From positions 1-64,000 of the forward strand of contig NZ_ABCQ01000013.1 in assembly GCF_000170855.1 (NCBI RefSeq): 64,000 nucleotides of DNA, read 5' to 3'. The notes under the pieces are model-generated. The model made no database searches. It saw nothing but the letters and a program-made list of their open reading frames with translations, and had not been told where the DNA came from. The DNA is from Moritella sp. PE36 (GTDB lineage: Bacteria; Pseudomonadota; Gammaproteobacteria; Enterobacterales; Moritellaceae). The position numbers and the translations under genes are program-made. Each line of letters opens with the position of its first letter. Position 1 is the first letter of the stretch. Positions 18,012-27,479 of this stretch are shown piece after piece.

Positions 18012-18986
18012 TTATTCCGATAATTTTAATGCGCTAGATATAGCAATCGCTTGCGCGACCGTATTACCTATATTCTCGCTGGTTTTACCGTCTGTTAATA
18101 TGACAGAACCTTCGGCGGCAATGGCTTTGTGCGCCGCAATCGCATCTTGGGCAAGCGTTAAACGTACAGCTTGCTGCCCTTCACTGGTTATTGCTGCAGC
18201 ACCAACCACACTTAACGCGGCAGAATCGGCATTCGCGACCAATCTAATTGCTTCTGCTTTACCTGTTGCTGTCAAAATTTGTGACTCTTTACTCGCTTCT
18301 GCTGCTAATACCAGTTCTGCTTTTGCGGCTTCAGCATCGAGAACCCTTGCTTGTTTCAAACCTTCAGCTTTGGTAATCGCCGCGGTTTTAACACCTTCCG
18401 CAGTCAGGATCACGGAACGTTTTTCACGCTCTGCCGTCATCTGTTTTTCCATGTCTTCTTTGATCGAGGTAGGAGGCGTGATGTCTTTAATCTCATAACG
18501 TGTAACCTGCACACCCCAAGGTTGGGTCGCATCCGTCATCGCGGCCAAAATACTCGCATTAATTTTATCGCGATTTTGGAAACATTGATCGAGTTCCATC
18601 GAGCCAATTGCATTACGCATTGTGGTTGTCGCTAACTGAATAACCGCTAATTTATAGTCGGTAATATTATTCGTTGCAGCAGACGCATCAATCACTTTCA
18701 TAAACAAGATGCCATCAATTTCTAATGAAATATTGTCTTTGGTGATAGCGAGTTGTGACGATATGTCTAATGATTGTTCTTTTAAGTTACGATCTGCAGC
18801 AACCTTTTGCACGAATGGAACGATAAAATTAAGACCCGCTTGTAATGTGCCGCTATAGCGCCCAAACGTATAAATAACATAACCTCTATTTTGCGGAACA
18901 AAGAGTATGCCTCTTTGAATTGTGTATATCACCACAACAGAGATCCAAAGCCAGGGTGTTAATAGTATGTCAATTGCAGTTTCCAT
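18012..18986 (-). CDS. qmcA: SPFH/band 7 membrane protein (QmcA-like)
   Basis: A 324-aa SPFH-domain protein. One N-terminal TM helix (about residues 7-27) anchors it. The band 7 domain follows (RGYVIYTFGRYSGTLQAGLNF..PFVQKV) and then an Ala/Glu-rich coiled coil (about 190-280) that drives assembly into large rings. Related QmcA and HflKC complexes enclose membrane proteases such as FtsH. AAGGAT lies upstream of the start. It is first of a two-gene unit with the NfeD-like partner. Confidence 0.9.
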   Translation of the reverse strand: METAIDILLTPWLWISVVVIYTIQRGILFVPQNRGYVIYTFGRYSGTLQAGLNFIVPFVQKVAADRNLKEQSLDISSQLAITKDNISLEIDGILFMKVIDASAATNNITDYKLAVIQLATTTMRNAIGSMELDQCFQNRDKINASILAAMTDATQPWGVQVTRYEIKDITPPTSIKEDMEKQMTAEREKRSVILTAEGVKTAAITKAEGLKQARVLDAEAAKAELVLAAEASKESQILTATGKAEAIRLVANADSAALSVVGAAAITSEGQQAVRLTLAQDAIAAHKAIAAEGSVILTDGKTSENIGNTVAQAIAISSALKLSE

Positions 18987-19089
18987 AAATGTGTATCCTT
19001 AGTCGTTGATGTTGCTTTGCAACCATTAAATCATTATTGAGCGAAACGAATGCCAGTATTGAAATTCAGCGTTAAATACCCACGTCTCA

Positions 19090-19115
19090 GTATTGTTTAT
19101 TTAAACAAACAATAC
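19090..19115. repeat. Nine-bp-arm inverted repeat upstream of qmcA
   Basis: GTATTGTTT (19090-19098) and its complement (19107-19115) flank an 8-nt spacer. It lies about 100 bp upstream of qmcA and could be an operator. The rest of 19000-19330 shows nothing I can support. Confidence 0.35.
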
Positions 19116-19338
19116 CTTATTGTAACCCGCTCCAATAGTAAAAATGCTTATAAATGGCAACTAAAGTCTAATTTTATATCTATATTTAGATATTACATCC
19201 AAAATTAGCATCGAAAATAAGAGCAAGAACACTCGTATTCGTTAATTCCAGTCTTAACTGCTCCGATGTTTAGTAAAATAAGGCTATTTTGAGCGTAAAC
19301 GAACATTTATATATTGAGACCTGACGCTTCGGGCAGTA

Positions 19339-19604
19339 ATATACCCAAACTACTTCAAGATGCTATATCAGAGACTAGCTGGGAGATCAGAACAAGGCGC
19401 AATATGAAGATAATGGTTATTCCATTTTCAAATATTGTAACGCTGTACTGTTATTCCAGCTAGCCTCCCGCAGGGCAAGCCGAAAGAAGGAATCTTCGGT
19501 GTTATGAAGTCTTGATTTAGAATAACTAAATCGTCGACTTCATGCCTTGAATATTCTCTCCTTTCGGTTTGCTGATTGTGTATCTTGAAGTAGCTTGGGT
19601 ATAT
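19339..19604. mobile_element. 266-bp MITE-like element with 23-bp terminal inverted repeats
   Basis: The left end (ATATACCCAA..CTTCAAGAT, 19339-19361) matches the complement of the right end (19582-19604) with one mismatch in 23. Inside are nested complementary pairs: CTAGCTGG/CCAGCTAG, CCGAAAG/CTTTCGG, GAAGTC/GACTTC and GATTTAG/CTAAATC. The whole unit can fold back on itself. It encodes no protein and I see no clear target duplication. Such non-autonomous elements usually move by a transposase supplied in trans. Confidence 0.65.
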
Positions 19605-19645
19605 CCACTTATTTGAAAGTATGTATTTACTGTGTAAGGAATGTG

Positions 19646-20572
19646 ATGTCATTTATACGAGGCTGTTTAGCGTTTATCTTTTGGGTTATAAATTTATTGT
19701 TTTGGGCGACCCCCATCATTATTTTAAGCCCAATCAAATTACTGCCAATTAAAGTACTACAGACTCTTTGTTCTTCATTGCTAGTTTGCTTGGCAAGTAA
19801 TTGGATCAAGGTTAACGGGGTGATCGAACGCCTAATTCATCCAGTAAAAATTCATCTGCACAATGCTGATGTCGAACTGTCTGAAAAAGAATGGTACATG
19901 GTCATTGCGAACCATCAATCTTGGGTTGATATCCTGATCTTGCAGCGTGTATTAAATAAAAAGATCCCGTTCTTAAAATTTTTCTTAAAGAAAGAACTTA
20001 TCTTTGTCCCTTTCTTAGGCATGGCTTGGTGGGCGCTAGACTTCCCGTTTATGCGTCGTTATAGCACTGCGCAACTAAAGAAAAATCCGAAGTTACGCGG
20101 TAAAGATATCGAAATAACACGCAAAGCCTGCGCTAAATTCAAATCAACCCCTGTCAGTGTAATGAATTTTGTTGAAGGTACACGCTTGACCACAGAAAAA
20201 CATAACAAGCAAAAATCACCGTTCAAGCATCTGCTAAAACCCAAAGCAGGTGGATTAGCGTTTGCACTGTCTGCATTAGGCGATCACATCCATAAAGTGG
20301 TTGATGTTGCAATTTATTATCCAGAACAAACACCCACATTTTGGCAATATATATGTGGTGAAGTAAAAGACGTACATGTACATATTAGCGTATCTGAAAT
20401 TGATGCCAAGATGCGCGGCGATTACCAAAAAGACCGTGCATTCAAAATTGGCTTTCAGCAACACTTGAATGATATTTGGGTCGAAAAAGACGCCATTCTA
20501 GAAACCATGGCACAAAGTCACACGGCAATCACAGATAAAAATAACACAGTAGAAACCACTACAATCAGTTAA
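19646..20572 (+). CDS. yihG: 1-acyl-glycerol-3-phosphate acyltransferase, YihG type
   Basis: A 308-aa inner-membrane acyltransferase of the PlsC family. It contains the catalytic NHQSWVDI (HX4D) box, the FVEGTR box, and the ALDFPFMRRYS segment found in E. coli YihG. It likely adds a second acyl chain to lysophosphatidic acid; YihG-type enzymes have been tied to unsaturated chain content, which would suit a cold marine cell (inference). One or two TM helices lie at the N-terminus. I start at ATG 19646, which has TAAGGA 5 bases upstream; an upstream TTG at 19595 lies inside the MITE end. A terminator follows at 20612. Confidence 0.9.
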   Translation: MSFIRGCLAFIFWVINLLFWATPIIILSPIKLLPIKVLQTLCSSLLVCLASNWIKVNGVIERLIHPVKIHLHNADVELSEKEWYMVIANHQSWVDILILQRVLNKKIPFLKFFLKKELIFVPFLGMAWWALDFPFMRRYSTAQLKKNPKLRGKDIEITRKACAKFKSTPVSVMNFVEGTRLTTEKHNKQKSPFKHLLKPKAGGLAFALSALGDHIHKVVDVAIYYPEQTPTFWQYICGEVKDVHVHISVSEIDAKMRGDYQKDRAFKIGFQQHLNDIWVEKDAILETMAQSHTAITDKNNTVETTTIS

Positions 20573-20611
20573 CTCCACTCGCAAGAGATAACAACACAGC
20601 ACAACATAACT

Positions 20612-20651
20612 AGCCGCCTTAATTATTTTAAATAGATTAGGCGGCTTTTTA
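20612..20651 (+). terminator. Rho-independent terminator after the acyltransferase
   Basis: AGCCGCCT (20612-20619) pairs with AGGCGGCT (20639-20646), followed by a T run (20647-20651 region). It is 40 bp past the stop codon. Confidence 0.85.
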
Positions 20652-20762
20652 TTACCTTTCTTAATCTAAAGTCCACAGTGAACTTTATGAACAAAATAGC
20701 CACAACGTCGTTAATTGCCATTATTTACAGTTTCCCCCCTGTCACAGCAACATCATTAACAT

Positions 20763-20820
20763 TGACGTAACCTCAACACCATTAACGTTAACCATTAAAC
20801 CCATGACGTTAACTGTTCAA
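20763..20820 (+). promoter_or_regulatory. Array of GACGTTAAC-like sites upstream of tctC
   Basis: Three related words, TTGACGTAACC (20763), TTAACGTTAACC (20782, containing the perfect palindrome TTAACGTTAA) and GACGTTAACTG (20805), sit about 20 bp apart, some 40-100 bp before tctC. Spacing near two helical turns suggests response-regulator sites. The nearby CitB/DpiA-type regulator is the obvious candidate, but this is inference. Confidence 0.4.
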
Positions 20821-20861
20821 CGATTTAAACTATTTAACAAGAAACACAAGGAATGGAAACC

Positions 20862-21842
20862 ATGCTAAAGCAATTTAGAAAGCGTGTAGCCTCATCACTT
20901 ATCGTGGCAAGTATTGCAACACTCTCATCAGCCGCTTGGGCCGCTGATTTAGAGAAAATTCACTTTATTGTGCCTGGCGGTGCAGGTGGTGGCTGGGACA
21001 TGACAGCTCGAGGGACTGGCGATGTATTAATGAAAGCGGACCTAGTTGGAAAAGTCTCTTATCAAAACCTGTCTGGTGGCGGTGGTGGTAAAGCAATTGC
21101 CCACATGATCGAAACAGCGGCACGTCAACAAGACACCTTAATGGTTAACTCAACACCGATTGTGATCAGGTCATTAACCGGTATCTTTCCACAATCGTTT
21201 CGAGACCTAACCCCTGTTGCAACGACCATTGCCGACTATGGCGCAATTGTGGTAGCCGCTGATTCGAAATACCAAAACTGGTCACAAGTTGTCGCTGATT
21301 TTAAAGAGAATCCACGTAAAGTAAAAATTGCTGGCGGTTCAGCGCGCGGTAGCATGGACCACCTTATTGTAGCAGCTGCCTTTAAAGGTGAAGGTTTTGA
21401 TGCCCGTAAAGTGCGTTATATAGCTTATGACGCAGGCGGTAAAGCGATGGCAGCCGTGCTATCTGGCGAAACACCATTATTATCAACCGGTTTAGGCGAA
21501 GTACTGGAAATGTCGAGAAGTGGCCAAGTACGCATTCTGGCTATTACTGCACCAGAACGTTTAGCCGCAGCGCCAAATGTACCAACTCTGACCGAAATGG
21601 GTAACGATACGGTATTTGCTAACTGGCGTGGATTCTTTGCTTCACCGGGTATCAGTGACGAAAAGGTTGCTCAGTGGAACAAAGTCTTAAGCAAAATGTA
21701 CAAAACCGACGAATGGGCAACAGTGCGCGATCGTAATGGTTGGATTGATAACTATAGAGCAGACAAAGACTTTTATGCATTCCTAGAACAACAAGAACAG
21801 CAAATGGGTGATTTGATGCGTGAATTAGGTTTCCTTAAATAA
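20862..21842 (+). CDS. tctC: Tripartite tricarboxylate transporter, periplasmic binding protein
   Basis: A 326-aa TctC-family solute-binding protein. The signal peptide ends AAWA|ADLEK (cleavage near residue 28). The mature protein has the HFIVPGGAGGGWDMTARG loop typical of TctC, which binds citrate-like carboxylates. Of two close ATGs (20853, 20862) the second has AAGGA at a workable distance. First gene of tctCBA, with 75 bp to tctB. Likely controlled by the two-component pair at 24032-26438. Confidence 0.93.
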   Translation: MLKQFRKRVASSLIVASIATLSSAAWAADLEKIHFIVPGGAGGGWDMTARGTGDVLMKADLVGKVSYQNLSGGGGGKAIAHMIETAARQQDTLMVNSTPIVIRSLTGIFPQSFRDLTPVATTIADYGAIVVAADSKYQNWSQVVADFKENPRKVKIAGGSARGSMDHLIVAAAFKGEGFDARKVRYIAYDAGGKAMAAVLSGETPLLSTGLGEVLEMSRSGQVRILAITAPERLAAAPNVPTLTEMGNDTVFANWRGFFASPGISDEKVAQWNKVLSKMYKTDEWATVRDRNGWIDNYRADKDFYAFLEQQEQQMGDLMRELGFLK

Positions 21843-21917
21843 ACTAATTCACCCCGTTATACAGCCACAGTATTCAATAATTTGTCACTGTGGCTTTCTT
21901 TTTTATTGGAGCATCTC

Positions 21918-22418
21918 ATGCAATCACCCCCTGTATCATTATTAAATCGAGACCGAGTAAGTGGATTAATATTCCTGCTTGCCTGCTTAATCTACGGTTA
22001 TCAAACGACCCAAATTCAACTTTTTCCTGGTGACGAATATGAAGCATTCACCGCACGGACACTGCCTTATCTATTAACGTTCGCTGGCATCGTCATGTCA
22101 TTGTTACTGATCGTTATGTCGCCATCCCGTCCATGTGCAGATAATAGCTGTGCAGAGCAAAGTTCAGACCAAGATTTAGATTGGCGTCTATTAGGTTCCT
22201 TTGTCATTTTAATGGTCGGTTACGGCATCGGTTTAACCTGGTTAGGGTTTGTATTAGCGACGAGTTTGTTCTTATTAATCGGATTTTGGCTACTTGGCGA
22301 ACGCCGAAAAGCGGTGTTGCTTGGTGCGTCTTTCCCTTTTGTAACGCTTTTCTGGTTACTTCTTACCAAAGTTCTGGATATTTATCTTGAACCTGGTTAC
22401 CTCTTTTTAAGCTTGTAG
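21918..22418 (+). CDS. tctB: Tripartite tricarboxylate transporter, small membrane subunit
   Basis: A 166-aa TctB-family protein with four predicted TM helices (about residues 14-32, 50-70, 88-125 as two close helices, 130-160). It is the small integral membrane subunit whose sequence is poorly conserved, so the call leans on position between tctC and tctA. GGAG lies 7 bases before ATG 21918, so I prefer this start to 21882. Ten bases separate it from tctA. Confidence 0.9.
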   Translation: MQSPPVSLLNRDRVSGLIFLLACLIYGYQTTQIQLFPGDEYEAFTARTLPYLLTFAGIVMSLLLIVMSPSRPCADNSCAEQSSDQDLDWRLLGSFVILMVGYGIGLTWLGFVLATSLFLLIGFWLLGERRKAVLLGASFPFVTLFWLLLTKVLDIYLEPGYLFLSL

Positions 22419-22428
22419 GAAGATAATT

Positions 22429-23964
22429 ATGTTAGATGGAATTTTAGCAGGCTTATCCACAGCAATCATGCCAACCAACTTAATGATGGTGATGGTCGGT
22501 TGTTTTGTTGGTACTTTTATTGGTATGTTGCCCGGTCTTGGCCCTATTTCAGCGATTGCCTTGATGATCCCGATCACCTATGGTTTAGACCCATCGTCAG
22601 GGATGATCTTAATGGCCGGTGTTTACTACGGGGCAATTTTTGGTGGTTCAACCTCATCCATTCTCATCAACGCCCCCGGTTGTTCATCCACGGTCGTCAC
22701 CGCATTTGATGGTTACCCGATGGCGAAAAAAGGCCAAGCAGGTAAAGCCTTAGCACTGGCTGCTTATGCCTCATTTACTGGCGGTACCTTATCGGCAATT
22801 ATGCTATTAATCGCAGCCCCCGCCTTAGCAAAAGTGTCATTAAGTTTTCAATCATCTGATTACTTTGCGTTAATGCTAGTCGGTCTATCTGCTGTTGCGG
22901 CATTTGCCGGTAAAGGACAGGTTTTAAAAGCCTGGATGATGACTATTTTAGGCTTAATGCTATCAACAGTCGGTATCGATAAAGGCATTGGTGTTGAACG
23001 CTTTACCTTTGGTTTGACTGATTTAATGGATGGTTTTAGCTTCTTACTATTAGCCATGGCAACCTTTGCCCTCGGTGAAATTTTATTCAGCATCTTAAAA
23101 CCAGACCCTGATACTTCATCAGAAGAAAACCGCGCCTTAACTGATATAGGCAGCATGAAAGTAACCAAAGAAGAACTAAAAGAAGTTGCCCCAGTGGCAA
23201 TTCGCTCTTCGATTCTTGGATTCTTTGTCGGGGTATTACCCGGTGCTGGGGCGACGATTGCCGCGTTCTTGAGTTATGGTTTAGAGCGTAATCTCGCGCC
23301 AAAAGATAAACGCGATGAATTTGGTAAAGGCAGTATCCGTGGTTTAGTGGCGCCAGAAGCCGCTAACAATGCCGCATCAAGTGGTTCATTTGTACCGCTA
23401 TTAACCTTAGGTATTCCAGGCTCAGGCACAACTGCCATTATGTTGGGTGCATTGATCTCTTATGGTGTTCAGCCTGGTCCTCGTTTGTTTATCGATAACC
23501 CTGAAATATTCTGGTCGGTGATCATCTCGATGTACTTCGGTAACGTGGTATTGATGATATTGAATCTACCGCTGATCCCGTATATTTCAAAACTATTAGC
23601 CGTGCCAAGAACGGTATTACTGCCGATGATCATTTTCTTCTCAATCACCGGTGTATATCTGGTTTCCTTTAATACTGTGGACGTATTTATTATGATCATA
23701 GTAGCGGTGATAGCGATATTCTTAAGGTTAGCGACTTTCCCATTAGCCCCGTTATTACTCGGTTTCATTCTCGGTGGATTAATGGAAGAAAACCTACGCC
23801 GTTCATTAATGCTCAGTGATGGTGAACTAAGCTTCTTATGGGAACGCCCTATCACCTTAACGTTCACTGTAATATCAGCCTTGGTACTTATCACACCAAT
23901 CCTACTAACGACATTAAGCCGCCGTAGAGCAAAGCAGTCATCTTTTGTCGATAACTGTGATTAA
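22429..23964 (+). CDS. tctA: Tripartite tricarboxylate transporter, large membrane subunit
   Basis: A 511-aa TctA permease with about 12 TM helices. Family motifs are clear: GMLPGLGPISAIALMIP near residue 33, INAPG with CSST after it, GVLPGAGATIAAFLSYG near residue 272, and TLGIPGSGTTAIMLGAL near 325. It carries carboxylates across the inner membrane using a cation gradient, fed by TctC. AGGAAG precedes the ATG. A hairpin terminator follows at 24001. Confidence 0.95.
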   Translation: MLDGILAGLSTAIMPTNLMMVMVGCFVGTFIGMLPGLGPISAIALMIPITYGLDPSSGMILMAGVYYGAIFGGSTSSILINAPGCSSTVVTAFDGYPMAKKGQAGKALALAAYASFTGGTLSAIMLLIAAPALAKVSLSFQSSDYFALMLVGLSAVAAFAGKGQVLKAWMMTILGLMLSTVGIDKGIGVERFTFGLTDLMDGFSFLLLAMATFALGEILFSILKPDPDTSSEENRALTDIGSMKVTKEELKEVAPVAIRSSILGFFVGVLPGAGATIAAFLSYGLERNLAPKDKRDEFGKGSIRGLVAPEAANNAASSGSFVPLLTLGIPGSGTTAIMLGALISYGVQPGPRLFIDNPEIFWSVIISMYFGNVVLMILNLPLIPYISKLLAVPRTVLLPMIIFFSITGVYLVSFNTVDVFIMIIVAVIAIFLRLATFPLAPLLLGFILGGLMEENLRRSLMLSDGELSFLWERPITLTFTVISALVLITPILLTTLSRRRAKQSSFVDNCD

Positions 23965-24000
23965 CAATACCGTTTCCTCGGTAAACAAAAAATAATAACC

Positions 24001-24029
24001 AAAAACAGCGCTTTAAGCGCTGTTTTTTT
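24001..24029. terminator. Bidirectional terminator between tctA and the response regulator
   Basis: ACAGCGCTT (24005-24013) and its complement (24015-24023) form a near-continuous palindrome, flanked by AAAAA on the left and a T7 run on the right. It serves two convergent genes. Confidence 0.85.
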
Positions 24030-24031
24030 CA

Positions 24032-24721
24032 TTATCGAACTTGTTTGCTATAGGTTCTTTCTGGGCGTCCTACCGTGCCGTAGTTTAAATCAGCGACTAA
24101 TTCACCTGTACTAATTAAGTGCTCTAAATAACGTCTTGCGGTTGTTCTGCTTGCGCCAATCAATACACCGGCATTATCCGCCGTAATAGCGTCATGTTCA
24201 GTAAATAAGCCACGCACTTTATCCAACGTTACACTATCAATACCTTTCGGCAAACGCGATGCAGCGGGGTTTTTAACGCTAACAGAGATCATCGAGTCAA
24301 CCACGTGCTGATCTAAATCATCAAGGTTACCAAACTGATTTTTCTGCCTTAGGTACTTATCTAATGACTCTTCTAAACGTGCAAAAATCACTGGTTTTAA
24401 AATATAATCAACCACCCCACCACGCATTGCGGCTTGCAAGGTATCCGCATCGCGATCAGCCGTGATTAAAATCACATCACATGCATGTTGCTGCTGGCGT
24501 AAATCACGCAGAATATCTAAACCGTTACCGTCGGGTAAATACACATCCAATAAGATTAGATCAGGCGTTAATACCTCAAGTAAGGTTTCCGCATCGGCTT
24601 TCGAGGTGGCGATACCAATGACATCTAAGCCATCAATTTTCATTAAATTACGACGGTGGATCTCAGCGATACCCACATCATCCTCAATGATTAATACTTT
24701 AATCGCATTAGTTGATGTCAT
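24032..24721 (-). CDS. CitB/DpiA-type response regulator
   Basis: A 229-aa response regulator. The receiver domain (residues 8-125) has the acidic pair EDD, the phosphorylation Asp in LILLDVYLPDGNG (about residue 57), Thr in LITAD and Lys in ILKPV. The C-terminal HTH (about 165-225: ADNAGVLIGASRTTARRYLEHL) is that of the CitB/DcuR group. It overlaps the kinase gene by 14 bp and faces tctCBA, so control of carboxylate uptake is likely. Confidence 0.92.
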   Translation of the reverse strand: MTSTNAIKVLIIEDDVGIAEIHRRNLMKIDGLDVIGIATSKADAETLLEVLTPDLILLDVYLPDGNGLDILRDLRQQQHACDVILITADRDADTLQAAMRGGVVDYILKPVIFARLEESLDKYLRQKNQFGNLDDLDQHVVDSMISVSVKNPAASRLPKGIDSVTLDKVRGLFTEHDAITADNAGVLIGASRTTARRYLEHLISTGELVADLNYGTVGRPERTYSKQVR

Positions 24722-26354
24722 TCTTAATATCCTTATCAGTATGCTGTTTTGGTAAAAATACCGTCATTCGTGTTCCTTTATTATCTATGCTTTCCATCAT
24801 TAATTGCCCATGATATTGGCTAATTATTTGATCAACAAGGTGTAAACCTACACCTCGATTACTTTCCGATTTGCTCGATACGCCTTGCTTAATTAACTCT
24901 TGTTGAGCGATGCCTTTTGGTAAACCACAACCATTATCTTCAACTTCAATGATTATCTCATTACCAAAATCAGAAATGCTCACTGATACTTTTCTCTCTG
25001 ATTTTATCGTATTGCTGCTGATACAAGCATCAAAGCCATTATCAATAAAGTTACCTAATATAGTGACCAGGTCTTCAGCGCGAATATGCTCAGGTAAGGT
25101 TAATAACTGTGAACCTTCATCAATTTCTAACATTAACCCTAACTCTCTGGCTCTTTCACTTTTACCCAGTAATACACCGGCAATCATAGGTTCGAGGATG
25201 GCTTCACGTAAGAATTGAATTAAGTGTTGATAACGTGCCGTTTCTTGTCCAATCAAGCTTAATACTTCTTCATTTTTACCCAAATGAATAAGCCCGCTGA
25301 TAGTGTTTAATTTATTGCTATGTTCATGCGTTTGCGAGCGTAACAAATCAGAATATTCACGCACCTGTGATAACTGTTTAGTGAGTTCTGTAATTTCATC
25401 TTTAAGACGGAAACTCGATACCGCGCCAACAACCCGTTCATCAACAATAAGCACCTGCCTATTCGCGACAATAGCTTGGCCTTTAATCATCAACTCAACA
25501 TTATACTCACTGACTTTACTGATCAAAATTTCCGTTAAATTACTCTCAGGTAATACTTCACTCATTTTTCGGTGTAGTACATCTTTCGCTTTAACTTTGA
25601 AGATATCACAGGCACTACGGTTAATAGAGCGTAAGTAACCATCCGCATCAATACTCACCACCCCTTCTTTAATGGTGCTGAGTGTCACTTCAAGTTCCAT
25701 GTATAAACGACCAATCTCTTCTGGCTCAAAACCAAATATTGCATTCTGAAATTTCTTTGCTGTAAAATTAGAGATCAGTGCATTAGTCAGTACCACCAAT
25801 ATTGCCATCGCAATGAGAAATACCAGAAAATGATCAACTTTATCTTCGATACTCGTTAGTAAATAGCCGACGGAAACAACACCTATAATCTCACCATTGT
25901 AAGAATATATGGGGGTTTTACCGCGTACCGACTTACCTAATGAGCCTTCGGCCACCGAAATATAAGATAAACCTTGTTTTAAGGCTTTATCATTATCTTC
26001 ACCCTGCATTTTATGACCAAGGCGATTAGCGATAGGATGGGCATAACGTAAACTGTTTTTATCACCGATCACAATAAACGTAGCATTAATAGATGAGCGT
26101 AATAATTCGATTTTCTCTCTGATTAGTTCTGGATTTTTCGCCTCAATCGCCTCAATAACAGAAGGCGATGCGGCTAAAAACTTAGCAATACCGAGTGCTT
26201 TCCCACCACTTTCCTGCTCTTCCCAATGCTTTAAATAAGCAAAACCAGCAATCGATAAGATCAATAATTTGACTAAGCCGGACAAGGTCATTATCAGTAA
26301 TAGTCGGTGCCGGAAGTTCAATTTTTGCCAATTAAATAAGGTGTTTTTTTTCAT
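24708..26354 (-). CDS. CitA/DpiB-type sensor histidine kinase
   Basis: A sensor kinase of about 548 aa. TM helices near residues 18-38 and 180-200 flank a periplasmic PAS-like domain with RYAHPIANRLGHKMQG and SLGKSVRGKTPIYSYNGE, the citrate/C4-dicarboxylate pocket pattern of CitA and DcuS. A cytoplasmic PAS domain follows (DADGYLRSINRSACDIF), then QTHEHSNKLNTISGL with the phospho-acceptor His, and an HATPase domain (NFIDNGFDA, DNGCGLP). An upstream ATG (26438) would add 28 residues; I prefer 26354 because homologues start near this point, though no strong ribosome site is seen at either. It should sense extracellular tricarboxylates. Confidence 0.9.
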   Translation of the reverse strand: MKKNTLFNWQKLNFRHRLLLIMTLSGLVKLLILSIAGFAYLKHWEEQESGGKALGIAKFLAASPSVIEAIEAKNPELIREKIELLRSSINATFIVIGDKNSLRYAHPIANRLGHKMQGEDNDKALKQGLSYISVAEGSLGKSVRGKTPIYSYNGEIIGVVSVGYLLTSIEDKVDHFLVFLIAMAILVVLTNALISNFTAKKFQNAIFGFEPEEIGRLYMELEVTLSTIKEGVVSIDADGYLRSINRSACDIFKVKAKDVLHRKMSEVLPESNLTEILISKVSEYNVELMIKGQAIVANRQVLIVDERVVGAVSSFRLKDEITELTKQLSQVREYSDLLRSQTHEHSNKLNTISGLIHLGKNEEVLSLIGQETARYQHLIQFLREAILEPMIAGVLLGKSERARELGLMLEIDEGSQLLTLPEHIRAEDLVTILGNFIDNGFDACISSNTIKSERKVSVSISDFGNEIIIEVEDNGCGLPKGIAQQELIKQGVSSKSESNRGVGLHLVDQIISQYHGQLMMESIDNKGTRMTVFLPKQHTDKDIKNDIN

Positions 26355-26571
26355 GGACGCGAGCATAACAACAAACTGATAATAAAAAGAACATAATGAT
26401 AACATTAATCCGTATTTATAACTCAGAATTAGCATCAACTATACTTAACCCTGCGTTCAGTATAATTATATAAACAGCACGACAGCATCATCCCGTCTAA
26501 GTTTGATAAAATCAGACAAATTAAATCGTTAGTCGCGTTAAGGTGCACTTTTTAGTCACCAACAGAGACAA

Positions 26572-27456
26572 TTACAAATGTTGTTTCAGATAATCTAAAA
26601 ACACTCTGATTTTAGGAGAAATGAGATCGCGTTTTAAGTACAGTGCATAGGTTGAGCTCAGTCGTTCATAAGGACTGAAACTGTGTTGCGCGAGTACTTG
26701 CACTAAACGGCCATTGTTGAGTTCATTATTCACAGCCCAACGTGCCGCTAGCACCAAACCAGCATGGTTTAATACCAACTGCTTTTGACCATTAACCGAG
26801 TTCACAATCAGTCCTTCCGTAATGGCTAGCTTTCGCGGTTTGTCATCCATCAAAAACCAATCACGCCAGCCACTATACCCATAACAAATACAGTTAAAAT
26901 TAATTAAATCATCGGGCGTTTCTGGCGTGCCATTGTCAGCTAAATATTGCGGTGTTGCACATAATAAAAAATCATTGTCTGCTAACTTGCTGGCAATTAA
27001 ATTCGAGTCAGGTAAGCGCCCACTTCGTATGGCAATATCAACGTTGTCTTCAACTAAGTCCACCACTCTTTCACTGAGTTCTAATTCAATATTAACATCC
27101 GGATAAGCTTTCATGAAACCGGGGACCAGGGGCAGCACACACGCTTCGCCAAAGCCAACGGTCATGCTGATTTTTAAATTGCCTTTGGGACTTTGTTGTA
27201 AATCATTCACCGCGCGATTGGCTTCATCAAGTTCTGCGACGATGCGCTGAGAATAGTAATAATAAGTCGAACCTGCTTCTGTTAGGCCGATATTACGCGT
27301 GGTTCGATTAAGTAAACGTATGCCTAATTCAGCCTCTAACGCCGCAAGTTGTCTGGATATTGAAGAGGGTTGAACGTCGAAAACGCGACTTGCAGCAGAG
27401 ATACTGCCGGTTTCTACTACACAATTAAAATAGTGTAATCGAGTGATCATACTCAT
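26572..27456 (-). CDS. LysR family transcriptional regulator
   Basis: A 294-aa LysR-type protein of the subgroup with the FDVQPSSISRQLAALEAELG recognition helix and the LNRTTRNIGLTEAG wing. The effector domain starts near residue 90 (GNLKISMTVGFGE). It lies 23 bp downstream of the antiporter gene on the same strand and is probably co-transcribed with it. The target is unknown; control of its own operon is possible. Confidence 0.92.
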   Translation of the reverse strand: MSMITRLHYFNCVVETGSISAASRVFDVQPSSISRQLAALEAELGIRLLNRTTRNIGLTEAGSTYYYYSQRIVAELDEANRAVNDLQQSPKGNLKISMTVGFGEACVLPLVPGFMKAYPDVNIELELSERVVDLVEDNVDIAIRSGRLPDSNLIASKLADNDFLLCATPQYLADNGTPETPDDLINFNCICYGYSGWRDWFLMDDKPRKLAITEGLIVNSVNGQKQLVLNHAGLVLAARWAVNNELNNGRLVQVLAQHSFSPYERLSSTYALYLKRDLISPKIRVFLDYLKQHL

Positions 27457-27479
27457 TCGTTTATTTACCTCTAAGAGAG

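Noticed and set aside
17968-18635. Long plus-strand ORFs opposite qmcA
   Set aside because: They are shadows of the Ala-rich coiled-coil coding strand; the minus-strand SPFH protein explains the sequence.
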